Position numbers and translations under genes: made by a program
Notes under the pieces: generated by a model
The model's database searches: none
The model's input: the letters and a program-made list of their open reading frames with translations, nothing else
Told to the model about the DNA's origin: nothing
Assembly: GCA_013138975.1 (NCBI GenBank)
Contig: WTBR01000040.1
Coordinates: 46,662 to 110,661 of the forward strand
DNA length: 64,000 bases
From: Bacteroidales bacterium
GTDB lineage: Bacteria; Bacteroidota; Bacteroidia; Bacteroidales; UBA12077
Direction of reading: 5' to 3'
Shown here: piece after piece, positions 1-8,893 of the stretch
Position numbering within the stretch: the stretch's first letter is position 1
How the letters are laid out: each line of letters opens with the position of its first letter

Positions 1-40
1 GGCGACAATTGTTATGATGATATATATTATAGTATCGAAA

Positions 41-466
41 TTATCTCCCATGATTACTTTTTCCTTTTTTTCTTTCTGAATAATTTTTTAAAAAAACTTT
101 TTTTTTTCGTCTTTTATGCTTTTTTGAGAAAAGACCTTCATCTGGTTTTGGTTCTCTTTTAAAAATTTCGAAAAATTTTCTTATTCTATAACTAATTGAT
201 TTACTGTGAAATTCTTTTTTTCTCCAATTGTCAGATTTTTTTTGATTTTTATCCCAACTATCTTTTGCACTTGGAGCCTGAATATTATATTGATGTTCTC
301 TGATTTTTTCTTTACTCTTTTTATATTCCTTTTTTTTCTTTCTTTCAATTCGAGCTTTATATTCTTCCGATTTCTCTTGTCCGGTCATCGGTTTCTTTGA
401 ACCACACGCAATTATAAAAACCAAACTTAAAATTAAAAAGAACGGATGCCTTAATTTGAAAAGCAT
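41..466 (-). CDS. Lysine-rich small lipoprotein, unknown function
   Basis: 141 residues. The N-terminus is a short hydrophobic segment ending in a lipobox-like FIIAC-G, with the likely lipidated Cys near residue 21, so the product is probably membrane-anchored by lipid. The rest is strongly basic, with long Lys/Arg/Glu runs (for example around residues 42-60 and 113-135) and no domain I recognise. It is divergent from the gene at 500, with only about 33 bp between the start codons. Short Lys-rich lipoproteins of this kind are common in Bacteroidota and have no assigned role. Coding status is supported by the intact lipobox; function is unknown. Confidence 0.65.
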   Translation of the reverse strand: MLFKLRHPFFLILSLVFIIACGSKKPMTGQEKSEEYKARIERKKKKEYKKSKEKIREHQYNIQAPSAKDSWDKNQKKSDNWRKKEFHSKSISYRIRKFFEIFKREPKPDEGLFSKKHKRRKKKVFLKNYSERKKGKSNHGR

Positions 467-499
467 TTACTTATTTTTGTAATTTAAATAATTTAACTC

Positions 500-952
500 A
501 TGAAAAGAATAATTTCACATTCAAATTTAAGATTTTTTTTGATATCAATTCTAATACTTCTCATATTTGTTCGATGCGATGATAACGAAATTCCTTTTCC
601 AAATGTTTCGGTATATACAATTTTATCAGTAGATACGCAACTTGGAAATATTTTACCGCAAAATTATGTTGAAATAGATGGCTATGGTATTGGTGGATTA
701 ATTATATATCGAGTAAATAACAATAGTTTTTTAGCTTTTGACAGAGCTTGTACTTATGAAGCTTCACCTTCTTGCATCTTACAAGAAAGTGATGAATATA
801 TTGGAATTTTTGATTGTCCATGTTGTGGTTCCGGGTTTTGGATGATAGGAGAAGATATACCAGGAACAGTCCAGCAAGGACCTGCAAATGTTCCGTTAAA
901 ACAATATAGATGTTTTTTTAATGGTGCTAATTCTGTTACAGTTACAAATTAA
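500..952 (+). CDS. Rieske-fold-like lipoprotein with altered cluster ligands
   Basis: 150 residues. A lipobox-like end to the leader (IFVRC, Cys26) suggests a lipoprotein. The C-terminal half has the layout of a Rieske [2Fe-2S] domain: a first loop with Cys84-Thr-Tyr86, a second loop Cys106-Pro-Cys108-Cys109-Gly-Ser, then a GPA..PL turn near residues 128-133. In true Rieske proteins the loops read CxH and CPCHGS. Here both His ligands are replaced (Tyr86, Cys109) and an extra Cys92 is present. The scaffold call rests on motif spacing; cluster binding is doubtful and another metal or disulfides are possible. No oxidoreductase partner is adjacent. Confidence 0.7.
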   Translation: MKRIISHSNLRFFLISILILLIFVRCDDNEIPFPNVSVYTILSVDTQLGNILPQNYVEIDGYGIGGLIIYRVNNNSFLAFDRACTYEASPSCILQESDEYIGIFDCPCCGSGFWMIGEDIPGTVQQGPANVPLKQYRCFFNGANSVTVTN

Positions 953-1046
953 AAAAAATGAATCAGCATTTTCGATTTTTACCGACAACTATTTTATTTA
1001 CGTTCCTTTATATTAGAAAAATAAAGGACTAATTATTAAAATTAAA

Positions 1047-1455
1047 TTAACTCAGTCAAATTAAAGCTAAAAATATAATAACAAAGAACAATCCTCAAAG
1101 CACTCAAAATCTGCACCCTAACTCCAAATTAAAACTTAAAACTCTAAAAAAAATTCCGTAGCATTATTTTTCCTTTTCTTTTTGGCATTGCCCCAAAAAG
1201 AAACAAAAAAGTCTAGGATAAACGATCCCTCAGCCGGGCGTTTCTCCTTACCACCGCACCTAAGTAATAATCAAACTACTTTAATTTTTAATTCAAAAGT
1301 ATTAAATGCAATAAAAAATTATGAAATTTAACTCATTCAAATTGATGGTAAACACAAAATGACAAAGAACCAGCCTCAGTGTATTCAAGCTCCAATCCCT
1401 AAAATCAAATCGAAACTTGAAACTTGAAAAAAAGTTCGTAGCATTATATTTCCTT
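1047..1455. repeat. Imperfect direct repeat pair
   Basis: Two copies of roughly 130 bp, at about 1047-1175 and 1326-1455. Shared landmarks in the same order are TTAACTCA, ACAAAGAAC, TCCAA/TCCAAT, AAACTT.AAACT, a run of A, and GTAGCATTAT.TTTCCTTT. The copies are well diverged, with many substitutions and small gaps, so this is an old duplication or a dispersed family. No reading frame is conserved between them. Confidence 0.5.
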
Positions 1456-1673
1456 TACTCTTCAAAATTACCTTCGAGAATACTTCGACAGAGCTCACAG
1501 ACTGTCAGTAACCACCTCAGGCTACATGCAGCAATGCTGTTAATAATTTAAAATGAATATCAATCAGACCTGCCTGTTTGCAAACCAAGCTCAATTAATT
1601 TAGCAATTTGAATAATCTGATTTATTCTCATTTTCAAGACAAAAATTCCTGCATTCGCAGAAATGACTATAAA

Positions 1674-1711
1674 TAAAAAACCCTAACAGAATTTAATACT
1701 CTGTCAGGGTT
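1674..1711 (-). terminator. Rho-independent terminator of ahcY
   Basis: Stem arms at 1679-1690 and 1700-1711 pair over 12 positions (one internal mismatch) around a 9-nt loop. Read on the minus strand the hairpin is followed by a T-run (1674-1680). It begins about 20 bp after the ahcY stop codon. Confidence 0.85.
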
Positions 1712-1732
1712 AATTCTATATTAATCTATATT

Positions 1733-3187
1733 TTAATATCTGTAATGATCTGCCTTGTAAGGACCTTCGATAGGAATTCCAAGATATCCTGCTTGATCGG
1801 CTGAAAGTTTAGTTAATTTAATTCCTAATTTATCAAGGTGTAAACGAGCAACTTTCTCATCAAGAAGTTTAGGTAAAGTATAAACTTCATTTTTATAATT
1901 CTCATTATTTTTATGCAACTCTATTTGTGCTAAAGTCTGATTTGTAAAGGATGCAGACATTACAAAGCTAGGATGTCCTGTAGCACAACCTAAGTTCAAT
2001 AATCTTCCTTCGGCTAAAATAAGCACACTGTGTCCATCAACAAAAGTCCACTTATCAAACTGTGGTTTAATATTTGTTCTTTTGATGCCAGGAGTTGCCA
2101 TTAATTGAGCCATTTGTATTTCATTATCGAAATGACCTATATTACCAACAATAGCCATATTCTTCATTTTGCTCATATGATCGGCTGTAATAATATCTTT
2201 ATTACCTGTAGTTGTAACAAAAATGTCAGCGTTTTCAAGAACGTCTTCTATGGTTTTTACTTCGTACCCTTCCATTGCAGCTTGTAAAGCACAAATTGGA
2301 TCAATTTCTGTAATAATTACACGAGCACCTTGCCCACGTAATGATTGCGCTGATCCTTTACCAACATCACCGTATCCACAAACAACAGCAACTTTACCTG
2401 CAAGCATAACATCCGAAGCACGCATTATACCATCTGTTAATGAATGACGACATCCATAAAGGTTATCAAATTTTGATTTTGTAACAGAGTCGTTTACATT
2501 TATTGCTGGGAAAGGTAATTTTCCTGCCTCAGCTAGTTGATATAATCGATGTACTCCTGTAGTCGTTTCTTCTGATACTCCACGTATTTGATCACGCTTC
2601 TTTGTCCAACAAGTTGGATCCTCAGCTAATACCTTTCTGCATAACTCCAAAAATACACCTTCTTCTTCAGAATGCGCTTTAGGGTCAAAATCAGGCACTT
2701 TACCTGCAGCTTCAAATTCGGCACCTTTAACAACCAACATAGTTGCATCACCTCCATCATCAAGAATTAAGTTCGGACCACTTCCATCGGGCCAGGTTAA
2801 AGCTTTATTAGTACACCACCAATATTCTTCTAAAGTTTCGCTTTTCCATGCAAAAACAGGTGTTCCTTTAGGTGACTGTTCTGTACCTTCTTTACCAACA
2901 ACAACTGCTGCTGCTGCATGATCCTGAGTTGAAAATATATTACAAGAAACCCAACGCACATCGGCACCAAGTTCAACCAAAGTTTCAATAAGAATTGCAG
3001 TTTGCACTGTCATATGAAGAGAACCCATAATTTTAGCTCCCGCTAATGGATTCTGTCCTTTGTACTCTTCTCTTAATGCCATTAGTCCGGGCATCTCAAT
3101 CTCTGCTAAATCAAGTTCTTTTCTTCCCCAGCCTGCTAAACTAAGGTCTTTAATCTTATAAATTAAGCTATCAACCATTGTATTCAT
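1733..3187 (-). CDS. ahcY: S-adenosylhomocysteine hydrolase (adenosylhomocysteinase)
   Basis: 484 residues, the usual length for the longer bacterial SahH form. It splits S-adenosylhomocysteine to adenosine and homocysteine in the cytosol, relieving product inhibition of methyltransferases. Visible signatures are the NAD-binding glycine motif [14 protein letters not shown] in the middle of the chain, the catalytic stretch around [13 protein letters not shown], the TTTGNKDII and [10 protein letters not shown] motifs, and the conserved C-terminus ending KADHYRY. A start at Met1 or Met4 is equally possible. It has its own near-ideal Bacteroidota promoter and a terminator, so it is probably monocistronic. 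It supports SAM-dependent enzymes such as the ArsM-like protein at 19251. Confidence 0.98.
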   Translation of the reverse strand: MNTMVDSLIYKIKDLSLAGWGRKELDLAEIEMPGLMALREEYKGQNPLAGAKIMGSLHMTVQTAILIETLVELGADVRWVSCNIFSTQDHAAAAVVVGKEGTEQSPKGTPVFAWKSETLEEYWWCTNKALTWPDGSGPNLILDDGGDATMLVVKGAEFEAAGKVPDFDPKAHSEEEGVFLELCRKVLAEDPTCWTKKRDQIRGVSEETTTGVHRLYQLAEAGKLPFPAINVNDSVTKSKFDNLYGCRHSLTDGIMRASDVMLAGKVAVVCGYGDVGKGSAQSLRGQGARVIITEIDPICALQAAMEGYEVKTIEDVLENADIFVTTTGNKDIITADHMSKMKNMAIVGNIGHFDNEIQMAQLMATPGIKRTNIKPQFDKWTFVDGHSVLILAEGRLLNLGCATGHPSFVMSASFTNQTLAQIELHKNNENYKNEVYTLPKLLDEKVARLHLDKLGIKLTKLSADQAGYLGIPIEGPYKADHYRY

Positions 3188-3230
3188 ATTTTTATTTTTA
3201 TATTAAATTCTATTCTTTAAATCGGGAATG

Positions 3231-3261
3231 CAAAATTACGGTAAAATCTATATCATTCAAA
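3231..3261 (-). promoter_or_regulatory. Bacteroidota-type promoter of ahcY
   Basis: On the minus strand, TTTG (3258-3261), a 19-bp spacer, then TAATTTTG (3231-3238). This matches the TTTG/TAnnTTTG consensus recognised by the Bacteroidota primary sigma factor, including spacing. It sits about 44 bp upstream of the ahcY start codon. Confidence 0.75.
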
Positions 3262-3291
3262 GCTATACGATTAATTTTAACTAATGTTCAA

Positions 3292-4227
3292 TTAAAGCAA
3301 GCCAAAAAATTGTTTTACTACTTTTTTATCATTTTCTAATTGTTGCGTAAGCTCTTCTAGTCCATTAAACTTTTTTTCATCCCTAATTCTTTTATGAAAT
3401 GAAATCGTAATCGTTTGATTGTATATTTTCTTATCGAAGTTTAAAATATGTACTTCTATATTTTTTGTTCGGAGTGTAGGTTCAACGGTAGGTCGAGATC
3501 CAATATTAAGCATACCATAAAATAAATCTCCATTTAGTTTAACTTGAACAGCATAAACTCCATCTTTCGGCACTTGTTTATATGGTTCAGGTATTTTAAT
3601 ATTTGCTGTAGGAAATCCTATTTTTCTTCCAATTTGATTTCCCTCAATTACATTTCCACTTATGAAATATTTATAACCAAGGTATCTATTTGCAATATCT
3701 AAATATCCGGAAGTCAAGTATTCTCTTATTTTTGTTGAACTCACTTTATCGTTATCAACTAAACGCACATCTAATTTTTCAATGCTAAATCCGTATTTTT
3801 TAGCGCAATCTTTTAAGAACTCAAACCCTGCTTTTCTATCTTTTCCAAATTGATGATTATACCCAACGACAAGATGTTGCACCTTAATTTTTTCTACAAG
3901 ATATTCTTCGATAAAATCACATGCTTCTTTTTGAGAAAATTCTTTTGTAAAAGGACAAACAATTAAATGATCAATTCCAGATTTTGAAAGTAATTCCTTT
4001 TTTTCTTCAATATTGGTTAATAATCGCAGGGACTCTATGTTCTTATCAAGAACAATTCTTGGATGTGGCCATAAGGTAAATACAACCGACTCTCCCCCTT
4101 TTTCCTTTGCTATTTCCTTTAAACGATCTAATACACGTAAATGTCCAAGATGTACGCCATCAAATACGCCAATAGTAAGAATTGGATTATGAATTTTTAA
4201 ATTGTCTATTTCGGTATGAATAATCAC
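3292..4227 (-). CDS. ribF: Bifunctional riboflavin kinase / FAD synthetase
   Basis: 311 residues, standard length. It converts riboflavin to FMN and then to FAD in the cytosol. The N-terminal nucleotidyltransferase domain starts with GVFDGVHLGHLRVL (about residues 21-34), containing the HxGH-type site, and has the SSTKIREYL motif near residue 163. The C-terminal flavokinase domain carries GRKIGFPTANI near residue 200 and the later NIGSRPTV loop. The gene is upstream of ahcY on the same strand, but a 104-bp gap with a promoter separates them. A TACTTTTG -7-like box lies on the minus strand at 4250-4257, without a clear -33 element. Confidence 0.97.
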   Translation of the reverse strand: MIIHTEIDNLKIHNPILTIGVFDGVHLGHLRVLDRLKEIAKEKGGESVVFTLWPHPRIVLDKNIESLRLLTNIEEKKELLSKSGIDHLIVCPFTKEFSQKEACDFIEEYLVEKIKVQHLVVGYNHQFGKDRKAGFEFLKDCAKKYGFSIEKLDVRLVDNDKVSSTKIREYLTSGYLDIANRYLGYKYFISGNVIEGNQIGRKIGFPTANIKIPEPYKQVPKDGVYAVQVKLNGDLFYGMLNIGSRPTVEPTLRTKNIEVHILNFDKKIYNQTITISFHKRIRDEKKFNGLEELTQQLENDKKVVKQFFGLL

Positions 4228-4392
4228 TTATTTCAATGTTTTAGGATTGCAAAAGTAAAGAAAAAATATTATTCCTGACAGCTATTATTTCCGGTATTGT
4301 TCAAAATATTTACTAAATTCGCCATATAAATGAAGAAATACAAACAATATTATAAACCAAAAGTTGTTTTATAATCAATAAATTAGAACAAA

Positions 4393-5553
4393 ATGAAAAG
4401 ATTTTTTTGGCTTATAGCCTTGACAACAATAATTATCTCATGTGAAACTGAACCGGAATATTTTACAGTTTCAGGAAAAATAAAGAATGCAAATGGAGAA
4501 AAACTATATTTAATTGAATTACAATCTAAAAATATAGTTTTATTAGATTCTGTTATTCTTAACGATGAAGGAACATTCTCTTTTAAAGGGCAAACCGATA
4601 TTCCTAAATTTTATGCACTTAGAACAAATGCTAATAATTACGTTACATTAATTATTAATCCCTTTGAGCAGATTGTTTTAAAAGCAAAGAGTATTAATCT
4701 TGCTAATATTTCTATCATTGAAGGCTCGCCTGATAGTCAGAATATTTTAACATTAAGATCGCACTTAGACAAAAGTGTACAGCAATTAGATTCAATGGGG
4801 ATTTATTATCAATCATTAATTGGAACTTCGGAAATTAATAAAGTAAAGGATTCACTACAATTACGTTCACAAAAAATTATTTCTGAACATACTGAGTTTA
4901 CAAAGAATTTCATTAAAGAGAATTCACATTCTTTGGCTAGTCTAATGGCATTGTATCAGCAAATTGCTCCAAGAAGATATATATTAAATCCTAAGGATCA
5001 TATGGAATATTTTACTTTAGTAGACTCTACTTTAATGCAAAAGTATCCCGAATCGGATGCAGTAAAAACATTGCATACCCAATTTTTAGAAATTAAGAGA
5101 CAACAAAATAATGAAGCTCAAGTCAACAATATAGTTGGTATTGGAGAAATTGCTCCCGAAATATATCTACCTAATCCTGAAGGCGATTCAATAGCACTTT
5201 CTTCATTAAGGGGCAAATATGTTTTACTTGACTTTTGGGCCTCATGGTGTCGCCCGTGTCGTATAGAAAATCCAAACCTTGTTAAAAGTTATAAGAAATA
5301 CCATAAAAAAGGATTTGAAATTTTTCAGGTTTCTTTAGATAAAAATAATGAGTCGTGGGTAAATGCAATTGAAAATGATAATTTATCATGGGTTCATGTT
5401 AGTGATCTCAAGTACTGGAATTGTGCGCCTGCAAAAATATATCAAGTGCAATCTATCCCTGCTAGTTTTTTACTTGATAAAAAAGGACGAATAATCGCCA
5501 AAAATCTACGAGGTGATGTACTTGAAGCAAAACTTTCAGAATTATTTGATTAA
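4393..5553 (+). CDS. TlpA-family thiol-disulfide lipoprotein with DUF4369-like N-terminus
   Basis: 386 residues. The leader ends in IIISC, a lipobox, so the protein is lipid-anchored and faces the periplasm. Residues about 20-110 resemble the DUF4369 beta domain typical of Bacteroidota TlpA proteins, a helical linker follows, and from about residue 245 there is an AhpC/TSA-Redoxin thioredoxin fold with the active site W-C286-R-P-C289 and cis-Pro356 (SIPAS). Family role: reduction or isomerisation of disulfides in exported proteins, often linked to cytochrome c or stress. It is followed by a close paralogue that has lost its cysteines; a hairpin lies between the two. Confidence 0.9.
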   Translation: MKRFFWLIALTTIIISCETEPEYFTVSGKIKNANGEKLYLIELQSKNIVLLDSVILNDEGTFSFKGQTDIPKFYALRTNANNYVTLIINPFEQIVLKAKSINLANISIIEGSPDSQNILTLRSHLDKSVQQLDSMGIYYQSLIGTSEINKVKDSLQLRSQKIISEHTEFTKNFIKENSHSLASLMALYQQIAPRRYILNPKDHMEYFTLVDSTLMQKYPESDAVKTLHTQFLEIKRQQNNEAQVNNIVGIGEIAPEIYLPNPEGDSIALSSLRGKYVLLDFWASWCRPCRIENPNLVKSYKKYHKKGFEIFQVSLDKNNESWVNAIENDNLSWVHVSDLKYWNCAPAKIYQVQSIPASFLLDKKGRIIAKNLRGDVLEAKLSELFD

Positions 5554-5581
5554 CTTAGCGCTGTAAGAAAATAATATAAAT

Positions 5582-5609
5582 TGGGTTATTTTTAAATTAA
5601 AATAACCCA
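5582..5609 (+). terminator. Hairpin between the two TlpA-like genes
   Basis: Perfect 11-bp inverted repeat (5582-5592 and 5599-5609) around a 6-nt loop. The following T-tract is short (TTTAT). It may be a weak terminator or attenuator that lowers expression of the second gene. Confidence 0.5.
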
Positions 5610-5643
5610 TTTATGATAAAATAATATTAACAATAACATAATT

Positions 5644-6813
5644 ATGAAACGCATAATATTTCTCTTTATTAGTTTATTAATTCTTTCATCATGTAATAAA
5701 TCAAGCAAGATTGAAATTACTGGAACTATTGAAAATGGAGAAGGAAAAAAACTTTCAATTAGTGAACTTTTTGTTTCCGAAATCCAAGAAATTGATACAA
5801 TAAGATTAGATTCAAACGGAAATTTCAAATTTAAATTCTCTTCGGATATTCCTCGATTTTTTCATTTATCTGTTTCTAAAAGTAACTTTTTAACTTTATT
5901 AATAGAACCCGGAGAATCAGTTCAAATAAATGCAAGTGCTTCTAATATGGCTGTAGCAAAAATTAGCGGTTCTGAGAGTTCCATTCTTATTCAAAACATA
6001 AATAATCAATTAGCTAACACAAAAGTTCAGTTAGATTCATTAACAAATTATGCTGCGTCAATAAAAGGAACAAATAAATTTGAACAGGAAATTGATGAAA
6101 TAAACAAATCTTATGCAACTATAGTTGATGAACAAAGAGATTATTCAATAGCCTTTATAATTAACAATTTAAATAGCTTAGCAAGTATTGTAGCTCTTTA
6201 TCAGAAATACGATAATGAGAATTTTGTATTATACAAAAACAAAGATTTGCAATACATAAAGATAGTTTCAGAGGCTCTTGTAAAGAAATATCCGGAATCA
6301 AACCATGTAAAATCTTTGATAGCCGACAAAGAGAATCTTTTTAAACGCTACGATCAACTGCAAACAGATCTGTATTTAAATGAAATAACAAAAAATAAAG
6401 AAGTTGTAAGTATCCCCGAAATATATTTACCAAATCAATATGGTGATAGTATATCAATTAATAGTATAGATGCAAAATATATCTTGCTTAACTTTTGGGC
6501 AACTTGGAGTAAGGAAAGTATTCAGCGTAATATCGAACTTAAGGAAATTTATAAAAGATATCACAGCAAAGGATTTGAAATATATCAGGTTTCGTTAGAT
6601 ACTAAAAAAGAAAACTGGACACGAACTATTGCTTTCGATGAGCTTTCGTGGATAAATGTTATTGATTTGAATGGAAGAACATCATACAGTGCTAAAATAT
6701 ACAACATAACAAATCTACCCACAAGCTTTCTAATTAATCCTGATGGTGATATTATATTTGTAAATCCAACTAAAAAACAATTGACAAATACATTTGAATA
6801 TGCATTTAAATAA
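5644..6813 (+). CDS. TlpA-like lipoprotein lacking the redox cysteines
   Basis: 389 residues, same architecture as the preceding gene: lipobox LSSC near residue 18, DUF4369-like N-terminal domain, helical linker, thioredoxin fold. Shared landmarks include the EIYLPN.YGDSI entry, the GFEIYQVSLD strand and cis-Pro359 (NLPTS). The active-site WCxxC has become W-S289-K-E-S292, so thiol-disulfide exchange is not possible at that site. The frame is intact across the whole length, which argues against simple decay. It may have a binding or structural role, perhaps as partner of the active paralogue. Tandem duplication is inferred from matched domain order and motif spacing. Confidence 0.88.
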   Translation: MKRIIFLFISLLILSSCNKSSKIEITGTIENGEGKKLSISELFVSEIQEIDTIRLDSNGNFKFKFSSDIPRFFHLSVSKSNFLTLLIEPGESVQINASASNMAVAKISGSESSILIQNINNQLANTKVQLDSLTNYAASIKGTNKFEQEIDEINKSYATIVDEQRDYSIAFIINNLNSLASIVALYQKYDNENFVLYKNKDLQYIKIVSEALVKKYPESNHVKSLIADKENLFKRYDQLQTDLYLNEITKNKEVVSIPEIYLPNQYGDSISINSIDAKYILLNFWATWSKESIQRNIELKEIYKRYHSKGFEIYQVSLDTKKENWTRTIAFDELSWINVIDLNGRTSYSAKIYNITNLPTSFLINPDGDIIFVNPTKKQLTNTFEYAFK

Positions 6814-6819
6814 TGTAAT

Positions 6820-7578
6820 TTGAACAAAGGAGAAAAAATATACTTTGCATCTGATTTGCATTTGGGGCTACCTGACAATAAGGAAAGCCTTAAAAGAGAA
6901 AAGTTATTTGTTAAATGGCTTGATGAAATAAAAGATGATGCTAAAGAGATTTACCTTTTAGGCGATATCTTTGATTTCTGGTTTGAATACAAACGAACAA
7001 TTCCAAAAGGATTTTCCAGGTTCTTGGGTAAACTTTGCGAAATTACAGATTCTGGTATTCCTGTTCATTTCTTTACAGGGAATCATGATATGTGGATTTT
7101 TGATTATCTACCTCAAGAAACAGGCGTTATTCTTCATAAGGAGCCGGTAATCAAAGAACTTTCAGGTAAGAAATTTTATTTAGCACATGGTGATGGCTTT
7201 GGCCCTGGTGATCCTTTTTATAAATTACTGAAGAAAATATTTGCTAATCGATTTTTTCAATGGATTTTTGCACGTCTTCATCCTAATATAGGAATGTGGA
7301 TAGCTAATTCATGGTCGACCCACAGTAGATACTCAAGAGAAACAAGGCCTTTTGAAGGTGAAGATAAAGAATGGCTAATACTCTATTCTAAAGAACTCTT
7401 AAAAAAAGAGCAATTCGACTTTATGATTTATGGACACAGGCATTTTCCTATGGACTTAAAATTAAATGAAACCTGTCGTTTTATAAATCTTGGTGACTGG
7501 TTAAGCCATTTTACTTATGCTGAGTTTAATGGGAATGAGGTGCTTTTAAAGAAATACACTAATAATGTAGATAAATAA
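6820..7578 (+). CDS. lpxH: UDP-2,3-diacylglucosamine diphosphatase (lipid A synthesis)
   Basis: 252 residues. Removes UMP from UDP-2,3-diacylglucosamine to give lipid X, at the inner face of the inner membrane. Metallophosphoesterase motifs are all present: SDLHLG (D-x-H), LLGDIFDFW (GDxxD), FTGNHDMW (GNHD), LAHGDG and IYGHRHFP. The start is TTG at 6820, six bases after the previous stop; no suitable ATG exists close by, since the ATG overlapping that stop is followed at once by TAA. Adjacency to the TlpA pair suggests co-transcription. The gene name follows the Bacteroidota LpxH group; other calcineurin-like phosphoesterases are less likely given length and motifs. Confidence 0.9.
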   Translation: MNKGEKIYFASDLHLGLPDNKESLKREKLFVKWLDEIKDDAKEIYLLGDIFDFWFEYKRTIPKGFSRFLGKLCEITDSGIPVHFFTGNHDMWIFDYLPQETGVILHKEPVIKELSGKKFYLAHGDGFGPGDPFYKLLKKIFANRFFQWIFARLHPNIGMWIANSWSTHSRYSRETRPFEGEDKEWLILYSKELLKKEQFDFMIYGHRHFPMDLKLNETCRFINLGDWLSHFTYAEFNGNEVLLKKYTNNVDK

Positions 7579-7621
7579 GAATAAACATTTATTTTTGCCC
7601 ATTGAAACGTCAAAACACACA

Positions 7622-8095
7622 ATGAAAATCATAAAATATATAATTCCTTTTCTCATTATTACGATAGTAACACTTTCATGTGGTGATGATATATGTATTT
7701 TAGAAACCGAGTCTTTTATGAGCTTGGAAATAAATGTTACGGACACAACTCTAGTAGATAAAAAATATTTAGAAAATTTATCTATATACTCACCGGAGTG
7801 GTCGGATAGTATTCATTATTCAGAAGAAGGTAGTAGTTCTATAATAGATTTTCAATTATCTCCTCACAATTCAAACACAACTATTGTAATAACATCTGAT
7901 AGTTCAGACTTGAAAGATACTGTTCAATTTTATCATCAAAACGAACTGTTTTTTTTATCGCCTGAATGCGGATTTATTCTCAATTATAAAATTGACAGTT
8001 TTTCTGTTACTAATAATTTAATTGATTCTATTTATCTTAAAACAGATAAAATAACAAATTATGTAAATGGACTTTTTGAAATATATATATTGTAG
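7622..8095 (+). CDS. DUF6452-family lipoprotein
   Basis: 157 residues from ATG 7622 (a TTG 27 bp upstream would add a tail in front of the signal peptide and is unlikely). The leader ends in VTLSC, a lipobox with Cys near residue 20. The sequence CGDDIC right after the lipobox, a later conserved PECGF loop and the pairing with a DUF6048-type gene match the DUF6452 family of Bacteroidota, whose function is not known. It overlaps the next gene by 29 bp, so the two are translationally linked and probably act together at the envelope. Confidence 0.75.
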   Translation: MKIIKYIIPFLIITIVTLSCGDDICILETESFMSLEINVTDTTLVDKKYLENLSIYSPEWSDSIHYSEEGSSSIIDFQLSPHNSNTTIVITSDSSDLKDTVQFYHQNELFFLSPECGFILNYKIDSFSVTNNLIDSIYLKTDKITNYVNGLFEIYIL

Positions 8096-8753
8096 CCTCA
8101 TCGTTTTTCTCTTTACAATCTTGTTTTCGTACGGACAAGATGAAGAAATGTATGCTCCAGTTAAAGAAAAAGTACCATTAGAATTAAAAGGACTAAAATT
8201 TGGGTTAAATGTTGGGCGATTTTCTGATTATTTATTTAAACCCGAACGTGTTTCCTATGAAACTTCATTTGATTTTAATTTAAACCATAAATACTTTGGT
8301 GTTTTTGAAGCAGGATACTCAGAGATTGAGTTAAAAAAAGACAATTACCATTATCTTTCTGATGGTTATTTTCTAAAATTAGGTATGGATTACAATATGC
8401 TTAAAAAATACCCCTCAGATTTTTTAGGTATTGGTATTCGTTTTGGCTGGGCAGATTTTAATCAATCTGCAAGTAATATTATTATTGATGCTAATCATTG
8501 GTCAGCATATACAACTTCAATTAATCCAGAATCTCTCAATACATATTGGCTTGAAGCTTCATTTGGGATAAAAGGCGAAATTTTTAAAAATGTTTATTTT
8601 GGCTGGTCTGCACTTTTAAAAATAAGAGTTGCCGGAGGAAAAAATTTAAATGTTCAACCTTATGATATTCCTGGATATGGAAATTCTACAAAAGGAATTA
8701 ATCTTGGAGCAAATTACTACATCTATTATCAAATTCCTTTTAACAGGAAATAA
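8067..8753 (+). CDS. DUF6048-family outer membrane beta-barrel-like protein
   Basis: 228 residues. A signal peptide (residues about 1-23, ending FSYGQ) is followed by alternating aromatic/hydrophobic strands and a C-terminus rich in YYIYYQIPF, as in small outer-membrane barrels. The start at ATG 8067 lies inside the end of the DUF6452 gene. The pair DUF6452-DUF6048 recurs in Bacteroidota next to envelope genes; role unknown. Barrel topology is inferred from strand pattern, not demonstrated. Confidence 0.75.
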   Translation: MDFLKYIYCSLIVFLFTILFSYGQDEEMYAPVKEKVPLELKGLKFGLNVGRFSDYLFKPERVSYETSFDFNLNHKYFGVFEAGYSEIELKKDNYHYLSDGYFLKLGMDYNMLKKYPSDFLGIGIRFGWADFNQSASNIIIDANHWSAYTTSINPESLNTYWLEASFGIKGEIFKNVYFGWSALLKIRVAGGKNLNVQPYDIPGYGNSTKGINLGANYYIYYQIPFNRK

Positions 8754-8893
8754 ACAATGTTTGTATCAGTTATAATACTGTTTATTATTCAAATTGTCAT
8801 ATTAGTGAAAAACAAATATATAACAACATTAACCATTTTAAATATTTAAAGGCACTTTCAGCGCACTTAAATATACAATTGGTATTATACGCG

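Larger units (their letters stand above)
953..1732. other. 780-bp intergenic stretch without a gene
   Basis: I find no convincing reading frame here. The stretch holds an imperfect direct repeat (about 1047-1175 and 1326-1455), scraps of sequence such as 'cttcgacagagctcac' near 1486 that resemble the interior of the palindromic repeats elsewhere in the window, and the ahcY terminator at its right edge. Confidence 0.6.

Noticed and set aside
3188..3291. S-adenosylhomocysteine riboswitch before ahcY
   Set aside because: Only about 44 bp separate the promoter and the start codon, and I see no stem arrangement of that class.
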